The notes below the pieces were generated by a model. It did no database searches, was not told where the DNA came from, and saw only the letters and a program-made list of their open reading frames with translations. Positions 1-6,032 of a stretch of DNA of 9,530 nt are shown here, in pieces. This DNA is from an uncultured Clostridia bacterium. GTDB taxonomy: Bacteria > Bacillota > Clostridia > Oscillospirales > CAG-272. The translations under genes and the position numbers were made by a program. Positions within the stretch are counted from its first letter, which is position 1; each line of letters starts with the position of its first letter. The stretch covers positions 1 to 9,530 of the forward strand of contig CAJONA010000058.1 of the NCBI GenBank assembly GCA_905235755.1, written 5' to 3'.

Positions 1-233
1 CCAATCCGTATATTGCGTTTGCGCTGATGATTTGGGCGGGGCTGCATGGGATCGCGGACAAGGTCGATCTGCCGAGATCCGTTGATGTCAATTTGTATAA
101 AGCGGACGAAAGAATACTTTCAACGCTGACAAAGCTTCCTTCAACCGTTGAAGAGGCAAGAGCGGCAGCGGCGTCTGACAAATTCATCAAAGCGCATATT
201 CCGACAGGGATACTGGAATTTTATTGTAAATAA
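1..233 (+). CDS. glnA: Glutamine synthetase, C-terminal end (5' part outside window)
   Basis: About 76 C-terminal residues are visible, in the frame beginning at base 3 and ending in TAA. The opening stretch NPYIAFALMIWAGLHGI matches the conserved segment in the catalytic domain of glutamine synthetases (NPY..A..L.AGL.GI), which join ammonia to glutamate using ATP in the cytoplasm. The tail then continues through helical sequence (KADERILSTLTKLPSTVEEA) to a normal-looking end. The full length and the active-site residues lie upstream and cannot be judged, so type I versus type III is not settled. An ANTAR regulator begins 35 bases downstream with no terminator between, so the two are probably cotranscribed; glnA next to an ANTAR gene is a common Clostridia arrangement. 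The gene symbol is by family. Confidence 0.88.
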   Translation, partial: NPYIAFALMIWAGLHGIADKVDLPRSVDVNLYKADERILSTLTKLPSTVEEARAAAASDKFIKAHIPTGILEFYCK

Positions 234-255
234 TGCTGCTTTGAAAATGGCGAAA

Positions 256-260
256 GGAGG
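256..260 (+). promoter_or_regulatory. Ribosome binding site that fixes a TTG start
   Basis: GGAGG sits 8 bases before the TTG at 269. It supports a non-ATG start for the ANTAR gene; no in-frame ATG is available nearby that would preserve the receiver fold. Confidence 0.75.
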
Positions 261-268
261 GACGGGTT

Positions 269-856
269 TTGGACCTGAAAGAACAAATATACAGTGTTCT
301 GGTCGTTTCGGCATCGGAAAAATTCAACCAGGCCCTGCCTGAAATATTTCCCGTTTCTGTTTTTTCGCCGGTCGATGTTGTTTTCAATATCAGTGCGGCT
401 AAACGCGCATTATCGGAACGGGATTTTGATTTTGTGATCGTAAATTCACCGCTTCCCGATGATACCGGTATCCGTTTTGCCATTGATACAAGCGATTCCT
501 ATAATACCGTTGTCTTGTTTCTGGCAAGAGCGGAGCAATATCATGATGCATATGACAAGTTGGTGCGGTACGGCATTTTCCTGCTTCAAAAGCCGCTGTC
601 AATGACAGTGTTCCAAGCCGCATCCGGGTGGCTCATCAGTGCACGCGAGCGGATCAGAAAAACGGAAAAAAAGACACTTTCGATAGAAGACAAAATGAAC
701 GAGATCCGGCTTGTCAACCGCGCCAAATGGCTGCTTATAAGCGAACTCAAAATGACCGAGCCGGATGCACACAGATATATTGAAAAGCAGGCGATGGATC
801 GTTGCGAGGCAAAACGGCAAATTGCCGAGGAGATCATTAAAACTTACGGGAATTAA
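269..856 (+). CDS. ANTAR-domain response regulator with a degenerate receiver
   Basis: A 195-residue protein. Residues about 8-125 form a receiver-like domain and residues about 135-190 an ANTAR RNA-binding domain, seen in the segment KMNEIRLVNRAKWLL and the later AHRYIEKQAMDRC. ANTAR proteins bind paired hairpins in leader RNAs and prevent termination, often for nitrogen-assimilation genes, which fits the position 35 bases after glutamine synthetase. The start is TTG at 269, chosen because GGAGG at 256-260 sits 8 bases upstream and the receiver begins at once. The receiver is odd: where the phosphorylated Asp should be there is Asn59 (VIVNSPLPDD), and the usual acidic pair after strand 1 is replaced by VVSASE. 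The Lys-Pro pair K108-P109 is kept. Phosphorylation control is therefore unlikely, and regulation by a ligand or partner protein is more plausible (inference). The ANTAR assignment is firm; the target RNAs are not in view. Confidence 0.88.
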   Translation: MDLKEQIYSVLVVSASEKFNQALPEIFPVSVFSPVDVVFNISAAKRALSERDFDFVIVNSPLPDDTGIRFAIDTSDSYNTVVLFLARAEQYHDAYDKLVRYGIFLLQKPLSMTVFQAASGWLISARERIRKTEKKTLSIEDKMNEIRLVNRAKWLLISELKMTEPDAHRYIEKQAMDRCEAKRQIAEEIIKTYGN

Positions 857-906
857 AGAAATACATATATTTTTAGCGGATGCGCCGAAGAACGGAAACC
901 AACGGC

Positions 907-944
907 AAAGGCAGGCAGAGCGAAAAACTCTGCCTGCCTTTTTT
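907..944 (+). terminator. Intrinsic terminator after the ANTAR gene
   Basis: A perfect 11-bp stem pairs 910-920 (GGCAGGCAGAG) with 928-938 around a 7-base loop. An A-run precedes it and TTTTTT (939-944) follows. It lies about 50 bases after the ANTAR stop and ends the glnA-ANTAR unit. Read on the minus strand, the hairpin is followed by only three T residues, so it may also weakly stop transcripts coming from fhs, whose own 3' side shows no closer terminator. Confidence 0.9.
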
Positions 945-1282
945 CTATGCCTTATAGGTGAATAGGGTCGAACATGACCGGCTTTCACGGGCAGATCGGC
1001 ACCGATGCCGCATCAGAACGCTCGGCAGTACCCGCGTACAGCCGTCGCGTTTTTCCTTGCCTTAGAGCCGATCTGCTCCGAACAGCTTCGCACCTTCCGA
1101 CAAATACCTCACGAGGGATTTTTGCCGGTGAGGGAGCCGCCCGATCATTGCGGGATACCGTATTTTGTGTCACCCTCGAAAGAGAGAAAGGAGCGATCGC
1201 CATCCGTTCGGGGCGGAATCCTTATCTGCAATTTGACGGGAGTGTTTTGGAAGAGGCGCCGCCTGTGCTTTTTCGGCTCTTG
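945..1282. other. Gene-free region with inverted repeats (unassigned)
   Basis: About 340 bases between the terminator and the end of fhs. Several frames are open on both strands, but none has a ribosome binding site together with recognisable protein sequence, so I see no gene. It does hold structure. A perfect 10-bp inverted repeat, GCAGATCGGC (991-1000) against GCCGATCTGC (1067-1076), encloses a small GATG/CATC hairpin (1004-1014) and a larger hairpin (1017-1051) followed by a T run. A 6-bp pair, CCTCAC (1107-1112) with GTGAGG (1128-1133), lies further on. It could be a structured RNA, the 3' untranslated region of fhs, or a decayed interspersed repeat. The sequence alone does not decide. 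Confidence 0.35.
1017..1054 (+). terminator. Terminator-like hairpin inside the gene-free region
   Basis: AACGC (1017-1021) pairs with GCGTT (1047-1051). Inside are GGC/GCC and GTAC/GTAC pairs and a CCGC tetraloop (1031-1034). A run of five T (1050-1054) overlaps and follows the stem. It is imperfect because internal mismatches break the stem. It could be a back-up terminator for the plus strand or part of a larger fold closed by the 991-1000/1067-1076 repeat. Confidence 0.35.
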
Positions 1283-2941
1283 TCAGAATAATCCTGATAT
1301 TTTCCCGTTTTCATCTACATCTATTTTTTCCGCCGCAGGACATTTGGGAAGTCCGGGCATTGTAAGTATATCTCCGGTAAGCACCACTATAAAGCCCGCG
1401 CCTGCCGAGACTTTTACATTTTTGACAGTTACGGTGAAGTTTTCCGGTGCGCCTAAAAGAGACGGATCATCCGAAAAGCTGTACTGGGTCTTTGCTATGC
1501 ATACGGGAAGTGAGCCGAAGCCGAGCGCTTCAAGCCGGTCGATCTGCTTTTTTGCGTTTGGCGTTACGTTTATGCCGCTGCCGCCGTATATCTTTTTTAC
1601 AACGGCTTCGATCTTGTCTTCTATTCCGCAGTCAAGCTCATAAGAGAAAGTGAAATCACCATGCTCCTCCTCGCAAAGACGGACTACCTGTTCGGCAAGC
1701 TCTATGCCGCCTTCGCCGCCTTTTGCCCAAACGTCCGAAAGAACGGCATTGACGCCGAGCTCTCCACACTTGCCGATAATAAAATCTATCTCCGCGTCCG
1801 TATCCGTGGGAAAACGGTTGATCGCGACGACGCAGGGCAGATTGTAAACGTTTTTAATATTCGAAACGTGGCGGAGAAGATTCGGTATTCCCTTTTCAAG
1901 CGCCGCGATATCCTCTGTGCCGAGGGATTTTTTATCGAGTCCGCCGTGCATTTTAAGCGCGCGAACGGTGGCGACAACGACCACCGCGTCCGGAGTAAGC
2001 CCCGCCATACGACATTTTATGTCAAGGAACTTTTCCGCGCCGAGATCCGCGCCGAAGCCCGCCTCGGTAACAGTATAATCTCCCATTTTAAGCGCAAGCT
2101 TCGTTGCGGTAACGGAGTTGCAGCCGTGAGCGATGTTTGCAAAGGGGCCGCCGTGTACAAAAGCGGGAGTACCCTCAAGCGTCTGCACCATATTTGGCTT
2201 TATGGCGTCTTTGAGCAGAGCCGTCATTGCGCCCACCGCATTTAAGTCTCCGGCGGTAACGGGCTTGTCATCATACGTATAGCCTACGATCATACGGGAA
2301 AGACGCTCTTTAAGGTCTGTTATAGAGCTTGAAAGACAGAGCACCGCCATGATCTCCGAAGCTACGGTAATATCAAATCCGTCCTCACGCGGAACGCCGT
2401 TCGCCTTGCCGCCCATACCGTCCACAATAAAACGAAGCTGACGGTCGTTCATATCAACGCAGCGCTTCCAACGCACATCTATGCCGAGAGCGTTGCCCTG
2501 CTGAATATGATTGTCAAGCATGGCGGCAAGCAAATTGTTTGCCGCACCTATGGCGTGAAAGTCTCCGGTAAAGTGGAGGTTGATGTCCTCCATAGGCACG
2601 ACCTGAGCATATCCGCCGCCTGCCGCGCCGCCCTTTACTCCGAACACGGGACCAAGGGACGGCTCACGAAGAGCAACGACAGCATTCTTACCGATACGGG
2701 AAAGTCCGTCTGCAAGACCTATCGTGGTTGTTGTTTTTCCCTCACCTGCCGGAGTGGGTGTGATGGCGGTAACAAGTATCAGCTTGCCGTCCTTTTTATC
2801 TGTATCCCGAAGGAGAGCAAGATCTACCTTGGCCTTATATCTGCCGTACTGTTCAAGATACTTTTCATCGATGTGAGCCTTTGCGGCTATCTCCGTGATC
2901 GGATGCATTTTGCACTGCTGTGCTATCTCAATATCAGTCAT
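1283..2941 (-). CDS. fhs: Formate--tetrahydrofolate ligase
   Basis: A complete 552-residue enzyme, close to the usual length of about 556. It makes 10-formyl-tetrahydrofolate from formate, THF and ATP in the cytoplasm. The ATP-binding loop TPAGEGKTT is at about residues 63-71. Other family signatures are REPSLGPVFGVKGGAAGGG (about 92-110), LHFTGDFHAI (about 122-131) and VHGGPFANIAHGCNS (about 262-276). The start is the ATG at 2939-2941 with AGGAG (2953-2957) upstream at good spacing. It is the last gene of the ZTP-riboswitch operon, 106 bases after the AICAR formyltransferase, and its product supplies the formyl donor used by that enzyme. The ATG overlaps the TGA of a short coding-like frame that fills the gap. 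No damage is seen. The family is certain. A role in purine synthesis follows from context, though the enzyme may also serve formate assimilation. Confidence 0.98.
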   Translation of the reverse strand: MTDIEIAQQCKMHPITEIAAKAHIDEKYLEQYGRYKAKVDLALLRDTDKKDGKLILVTAITPTPAGEGKTTTTIGLADGLSRIGKNAVVALREPSLGPVFGVKGGAAGGGYAQVVPMEDINLHFTGDFHAIGAANNLLAAMLDNHIQQGNALGIDVRWKRCVDMNDRQLRFIVDGMGGKANGVPREDGFDITVASEIMAVLCLSSSITDLKERLSRMIVGYTYDDKPVTAGDLNAVGAMTALLKDAIKPNMVQTLEGTPAFVHGGPFANIAHGCNSVTATKLALKMGDYTVTEAGFGADLGAEKFLDIKCRMAGLTPDAVVVVATVRALKMHGGLDKKSLGTEDIAALEKGIPNLLRHVSNIKNVYNLPCVVAINRFPTDTDAEIDFIIGKCGELGVNAVLSDVWAKGGEGGIELAEQVVRLCEEEHGDFTFSYELDCGIEDKIEAVVKKIYGGSGINVTPNAKKQIDRLEALGFGSLPVCIAKTQYSFSDDPSLLGAPENFTVTVKNVKVSAGAGFIVVLTGDILTMPGLPKCPAAEKIDVDENGKISGLF

Positions 2942-3051
2942 AATATTATACTCTCCTGTTTTTGATCCTTGAAATATTTGACCGCGGCCTCAAACATTTT
3001 TACGTCGCGGTTGCCGGCGCCTTCATATTGCGGCTTCGGTATGTATATCAG
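2938..3051 (-). pseudogene. Short coding-like tail between AICAR formyltransferase and fhs
   Basis: The gap between the two genes is filled by one open frame of 37 codons. It begins at the AICAR formyltransferase stop and ends in a TGA that overlaps the fhs ATG (ATGA). It reads LIYIPKPQYEGAGNRDVKMF followed by EAAVKYFKDQ, with codon choices like the neighbouring genes. I do not recognise it. A TAA closes the frame upstream within the last 50 or so bases of the AICAR formyltransferase gene. No ATG, GTG or TTG with a ribosome binding site precedes it, and the only in-frame ATG would give 19 residues. It may be the 3' remnant of a lost gene, a leader coupling translation into fhs, or chance. Low certainty. 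Confidence 0.3.
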
Positions 3052-4232
3052 TGGTGGAACAAGCGCATACCCGTAAACGCCATTGCGATCCCGTATTTAT
3101 CGCAGCACTCTATGACGGAGTCGTCCCTGATGGAGCCGCCCGGCTCGGCAATGTATTTAACACCGCTGCGGTATGCCCTTTCTATGTTATCGCTGAACGG
3201 GAAGAAGGCGTCCGAGCCGAGTGAAACGCCGCTCTTTGTCGCAAGGTACGCCTTCTGCTCCTCGGCGGTAAACGGGGCGGGCTGAGAAGTAAAATACTTC
3301 TGCCAGTTGCCGTCCGCGCAGACGTCCTCCTCATTTTGATTTATATAACCGTCTATTACGTTGTCCCTGTCGGGGCGGCCTATCTCCGGCTTAAAAGGCA
3401 GATCGAGAACTTTTTCACTCTGTCTTAAAAACCAGGTGTCAGCCTTGGAACCGGCAAGACGTGTGCAGTGTATACGGGATTGCTGACCGGCGCCGACGCC
3501 GATAGCCTGTCCGTCATAAGCAAAGCATACCGAGTTTGACTGCGTATATTTAAGCGTTATAAGAGAAATGATAAGGTCTCTTACCGCCTCCTCCGGCAGC
3601 TCCTTGTTCGCTGTCACCACATTGGAGAGCAGTTCTCTGTTTATTTCAAAATTGTTGCGTCCCTGCTCAAAGGTTATGCCGTACACCTGCTTGCGTTCAA
3701 TGGGAGCGGGAACGTAATCGGGATCTATTTTTACAATATTATAATTCCCTTTTCTTTTGGTTTTGAGTATTTCAAGCGCCTCGGGCTCATATCCCGGAGC
3801 TATTATACCGTCGGAGACCTCTCTTTTCAGCATCTTGGCGGTTGTAACGTCACACACGTCCGAAAGCGCCACCCAGTCTCCGAAGGAGCACATTCTGTCC
3901 GTTCCTCTTGCTCTGGCGTATGCGCAGGCAAGCGGAGAATCGTCCAGCCCTTCTATATCGTCAACAAAGCACGCCTTTTTGAGCGTATCGCCGAGCGGTA
4001 TACCGACAGCGGCCGACGTGGGACTTACGTGCTTAAATGATGTGACAGCCGGAAGTCCGAGCGCCTCTTTAAGTTCCTTTACAAGCTGATAGGAATTGAA
4101 TGCGTCCAAAAAATTTATATATCCCGGTCTGCCGCACAGTATCTCAACGGGCAGTTCGCCGCCGTCCTCCATAAAAATTTTTGAGGGCTTTTGATTTGGA
4201 TTGCAGCCGTATTTGAGTTCAAATTCTTTCAT
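3048..4232 (-). CDS. purH: Stand-alone AICAR formyltransferase (phosphoribosylaminoimidazolecarboxamide formyltransferase)
   Basis: A complete 394-residue enzyme that moves the formyl group of 10-formyl-THF to AICAR, giving FAICAR, the penultimate step to IMP. It matches only the transformylase half of PurH. It opens with KYGCNPNQKPSKIF, typical of the stand-alone clade, and no IMP cyclohydrolase (MGS-like) domain is attached. The catalytic Lys-His pair of the family is K67-H68 in TSFKHVSPTSAA. Other hallmarks are GVGAGQQSR, LGSDAFFPFSDNIERA and AEPGGSIRDDSVI. It ends RLFHH, as usual. The ATG at 4230-4232 is preferred over the adjacent GTG (4233-4235) because AAGGAAG (4241-4247) is 8 bases away. 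That ribosome binding site overlaps the stop of the cyclohydrolase gene, so the two are translationally close. The missing ring-closing activity is supplied by that upstream neighbour. The symbol is used in the partial sense. Confidence 0.95.
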   Translation of the reverse strand: MKEFELKYGCNPNQKPSKIFMEDGGELPVEILCGRPGYINFLDAFNSYQLVKELKEALGLPAVTSFKHVSPTSAAVGIPLGDTLKKACFVDDIEGLDDSPLACAYARARGTDRMCSFGDWVALSDVCDVTTAKMLKREVSDGIIAPGYEPEALEILKTKRKGNYNIVKIDPDYVPAPIERKQVYGITFEQGRNNFEINRELLSNVVTANKELPEEAVRDLIISLITLKYTQSNSVCFAYDGQAIGVGAGQQSRIHCTRLAGSKADTWFLRQSEKVLDLPFKPEIGRPDRDNVIDGYINQNEEDVCADGNWQKYFTSQPAPFTAEEQKAYLATKSGVSLGSDAFFPFSDNIERAYRSGVKYIAEPGGSIRDDSVIECCDKYGIAMAFTGMRLFHH

Positions 4233-4245
4233 CACGATAACTTCC

Positions 4246-4965
4246 TTACTTGTTTTTATTTATCAGTCTGTCGGTCTCTTCTCCGCTTTCAAGGTCAATA
4301 AAACGGGTATAAAGAGATATTTTATTTTCCTTATTAAGAGCGTTCCAAAGCGCGTCGGTAAAAACGTCTATGTCGTCGGGTACAGCCACTCTCTCGGGCT
4401 CGCCCGAGAATGTAGGTATGGGATCGCCGTTGCACACATACGTATGGATGAAATGTCCAAGTCCCGCCTTTGACGGATAAGAAAAACAGTAACGCGCGCA
4501 GTCGGTGCCATCGGCGTCAATGCTTTTGAGTATGCTCATCCGATAAGAGAAATCCCCGTTCTCAAACGTAAGCATTCCGCTTATGCGCGGCGTAAAATTG
4601 GGAGCGTCCGGCTCAAATGTGCGGCTTTCAAGCGCCTTTTCAAATGACGTCCCGCTTTTGAGTCCGTCATATATCGTATCGGTCTGATCTCCGTTTGTAA
4701 CGATAAGATTATTTTTATATGAGCGCAGAGCCGCATAGATTATAAGACTCGGATCTTCCACCTTTGACTTATCAAACGGCTCGGTGAATATCTCTCCGTC
4801 TTTATTTATAAACACACGGTTGCGGGAATTTGCGCTTCTGCCCATTATAAAGTAGGCTACGGCAGCTTTTTTGCCGTTTGCCGTCTTGCCTATAACAATT
4901 CCCCTGCCGACATATTCGTTGTCTTTTATAAGCTCGGCAATATCGTTTATTTTATATATTTCCAT
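4246..4965 (-). CDS. purO: IMP cyclohydrolase, PurO-type
   Basis: A 239-residue protein that by family closes FAICAR to IMP, the last step of purine synthesis. It resembles the PurO family first described in archaea rather than the cyclohydrolase half of PurH. Visible motifs are NEYVGRGIVIGK (about 16-27), MGRSANSRNRVF (41-52), VTNGDQTDTIYDG (about 89-101) and FEPDAPNFTPRISG (about 107-120). The start is the ATG at 4963-4965, with AAAGGTGAAGG just upstream and the family sequence beginning at once. An in-frame extension to 5145 exists, but it reads as unrelated low-quality sequence and runs into the riboswitch terminator. It is the first gene of the operon, 13 bases before AICAR formyltransferase; together they replace bifunctional PurH. 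Family membership is strong. Activity rests on homology and on the neighbour, which supports it well. Confidence 0.88.
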   Translation of the reverse strand: MEIYKINDIAELIKDNEYVGRGIVIGKTANGKKAAVAYFIMGRSANSRNRVFINKDGEIFTEPFDKSKVEDPSLIIYAALRSYKNNLIVTNGDQTDTIYDGLKSGTSFEKALESRTFEPDAPNFTPRISGMLTFENGDFSYRMSILKSIDADGTDCARYCFSYPSKAGLGHFIHTYVCNGDPIPTFSGEPERVAVPDDIDVFTDALWNALNKENKISLYTRFIDLESGEETDRLINKNK

Positions 4966-5137
4966 AACCTTCACCTTTCGCAAGTATTTCTTTCGCAGCA
5001 AGCTCGGCGGCTGACGGAACGAGCTTCCGCCCCGCCTGCTCCATAACTTTTTTTGCGGCGCGTCCGCCGTTTTCCGCACAACGGTGGGATCGCTTTCCGT
5101 TATTATCCCGACTTTTTTTATTTCGTTATGCCTCATA
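4952..5137 (-). pseudogene. Unexplained coding-like leader between the ZTP riboswitch and purO
   Basis: About 180 bases separate the riboswitch terminator from the purO start, and they look partly coding in two frames. The first runs from an ATG at about 5136 (MRHNEIKKVGIITESDPTVV) and is in frame with purO. Near a run of seven A (5048-5054), the better-looking sequence moves to another frame: KKVMEQAGRKLVPSAAELA, then AKEILAKGEGYGNI and a TAA at 4952-4954, overlapping purO by 14 bases. The bases CAA AAA AAG at 5055-5047 have the form of a -1 slippery site whose slip leads exactly into the second frame. No ribosome binding site precedes the ATG. It could be a decayed gene with an indel, a leader peptide, or chance. 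I do not recognise the protein. Confidence 0.3.
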
Positions 5138-5143
5138 TAAAAC

Positions 5144-5182
5144 AAAAAGGCACACTTTCAGCGTAAATGCTGCGGTGTGCCC
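5144..5182 (-). terminator. Intrinsic terminator acting as riboswitch expression platform
   Basis: On the minus strand GGCACAC (5175-5181) pairs with GTGTGCC (5149-5155), with an inner GCAGC/GCTG helix and the loop ATTTAC, then TTTTT (5144-5148) and further T residues after one G. The 5' arm overlaps the conserved GGGCA end of the ZTP aptamer. Terminator and ligand-bound aptamer therefore compete for the same bases, which predicts that ligand turns the operon on. Confidence 0.88.
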
Positions 5183-5243
5183 AGACGGTCGGCTAAAACT
5201 TTCCTTGTTCCTCCGCGGTGCTCCGCGTCAATCCGTCAGTTAC
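5178..5243 (-). ncRNA. ZTP riboswitch (pfl motif)
   Basis: On the minus strand the RNA carries the hallmarks of the pfl/ZTP aptamer. The 5' segment AACTGACGG is followed by hairpin P2 (CGCGG at 5223-5227 with CCGCG at 5214-5218), then the purine-rich GAGGAACAAGGAAAG, and last the conserved 3' block AGCCGACCGTCTGGGCA. The 5' GACGG (5233-5237) can pair with CCGTC (5184-5188), keeping the family's long-range pairing with changed bases compared with the commoner GGCG/CGCC, which is a covariation. The class binds ZMP/ZTP, purine intermediates that build up when 10-formyl-THF is low. All three genes downstream make or use that pathway: IMP cyclohydrolase, AICAR formyltransferase and Fhs. A strong promoter lies just upstream and an overlapping terminator downstream. 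Confidence 0.92.
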
Positions 5244-5258
5244 AAAGAAATCATATTT

Positions 5259-5287
5259 ATTATACTGCAAAAAAAGCATAATGTCAA
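5259..5287 (-). promoter_or_regulatory. Promoter of the purine/one-carbon operon
   Basis: TTGACA (5282-5287) and TATAAT (5259-5264), read on the minus strand, are both perfect sigma-A consensus with exactly 17 bases between. Transcription should begin near 5252, about 10 bases before the aptamer. This leaves the riboswitch as the first element of the transcript. Confidence 0.92.
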
Positions 5288-5321
5288 TAGAATACGCAAA
5301 AAATCAAATTGCAAATGCCAT

Positions 5322-5358
5322 CCGAGAGCGCAGATGACGCACATCGCTGCGCTCTCGG
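5322..5358. repeat. Perfect 12-bp inverted repeat (hairpin)
   Basis: CCGAGAGCGCAG (5322-5333) and CTGCGCTCTCGG (5347-5358) are perfect complements around a 13-base loop. It stands between the lipoprotein gene and the purine operon promoter, both on the minus strand. No T run follows immediately on that strand (the nearest is about 20 bases on), so it is a plausible but not classical end for the lipoprotein transcript. Confidence 0.6.
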
Positions 5359-5392
5359 CCGCAATTGAAACGGACGTTTTTTTGGTTATCGT

Positions 5393-5417
5393 ACACCCGA
5401 AAATAGCCGCCGGGTGT
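5393..5417. repeat. 7-bp inverted repeat after the lipoprotein gene
   Basis: ACACCCG (5393-5399) pairs with CGGGTGT (5411-5417) around an 11-base loop, 30 bases past the lipoprotein stop. On the plus strand it is followed by GTTTTCTT, weakly terminator-like. On the minus strand, where the gene lies, no T run follows. With the 12-bp hairpin beyond, it may shape the 3' end of that transcript. Confidence 0.4.
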
Positions 5418-5447
5418 GTTTTCTTAACCGGATATACGAGTTAACTA

Positions 5448-6020
5448 TCATTCTGCTTTTGTAATTTCCATTATATTTTTCGCCATATCGGAGTTCAATT
5501 CAAATGCGAACTGAGTTGGATTAACAACCAAATAATATTCGCCCGCCATTTTGACAGTGCAGAATATATAATTTTCCCCCGATTTCAAATCATATTTCCG
5601 TTCTTCAATTATAGGTATTGATGAATACTCATTAGATAACCCGGAATCTTTCAACAATTTATATTGTAATTCTTCATTATAACCGGCAATACCACCCCAA
5701 ACGCTTATTTGAACAGGTTTGTGCGTCTCTCCTTTGTAATTATCAACCACCTCCACTGAATATATGGTATATAACATTCTTGAGTTGCTGTTAAGATTGA
5801 AAGATCTGTCAGCAATCCCAGTTTCATAATCGATAATTTCAAAAGAAATGTCCGTAACCTTTCCCAAAAAAACATTTGTTGATGCCCCAACTAATTCTTC
5901 TCCAGTGCTATATAGAGGCCAATCCGGATCTACAATTGTATTTCCGTATGTTTTCCCACAGCTTACTAAGCAAATAATAATACTTATAATACAAAGAAAA
6001 ATGGTGATTTTTGATTTCAT
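5448..6020 (-). CDS. Secreted lipoprotein of unknown function
   Basis: A 190-residue protein that I do not recognise as a named family. It opens with a lipoprotein signal: KSK, a hydrophobic stretch from about residue 5 to 19, and the lipobox L18-V-S-C21, so Cys21 should be lipidated and the protein anchored outside the membrane. The mature part looks mostly beta-stranded with alternating hydrophobic residues (LYTIYSVEVVDNYKGE, KPVQISVWGG, YLVVNPTQFAFEL) and has no cysteine after the lipid anchor. It starts at the ATG at 6018-6020 with AGGAG 7 bases upstream, only 12 bases after the stop of the secreted metalloprotease. The ribosome binding site abuts that stop codon, so the pair is an operon and probably coupled. 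A substrate-binding, chaperone or inhibitor partner of the protease is a guess from context. It is AT-rich like the 3' half of the protease gene. Confidence 0.75.
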   Translation of the reverse strand: MKSKITIFLCIISIIICLVSCGKTYGNTIVDPDWPLYSTGEELVGASTNVFLGKVTDISFEIIDYETGIADRSFNLNSNSRMLYTIYSVEVVDNYKGETHKPVQISVWGGIAGYNEELQYKLLKDSGLSNEYSSIPIIEERKYDLKSGENYIFCTVKMAGEYYLVVNPTQFAFELNSDMAKNIMEITKAE

Positions 6021-6032
6021 AAATATTCTCCT

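Noticed and set aside
1193..1200. GCGATCGC palindrome as a HIP1-type genome repeat
   Set aside because: HIP1 is a cyanobacterial feature that occurs densely; a single copy near an ordinary stretch is expected by chance.
974..1643. Plus-strand open frames of 105 and 212 residues over the gene-free region and the fhs 3' end
   Set aside because: No recognisable protein, no convincing ribosome binding site, and the longer one lies largely antisense to fhs.
1661..2965. Plus-strand open frames of 194 and 152 residues
   Set aside because: Both lie antisense to the well-supported fhs gene and reflect its codon bias.
5000..5026. AAGCTCG/CGAGCTT hairpin as a terminator before purO
   Set aside because: No T run follows on the minus strand, and termination there would separate purO from its promoter.
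4966..5145. N-terminal extension of PurO to 5145 (299 residues)
   Set aside because: The added 60 residues are Arg/Lys/Pro-rich and unlike the family, the extension begins in the riboswitch terminator tail, and AAAGGTGAAGG directly before 4965 marks the true start.
5175..5444. Plus-strand open frame of 89 residues
   Set aside because: It runs antisense across the ZTP riboswitch and promoter and through the 12-bp palindrome; its protein sequence has no family features.
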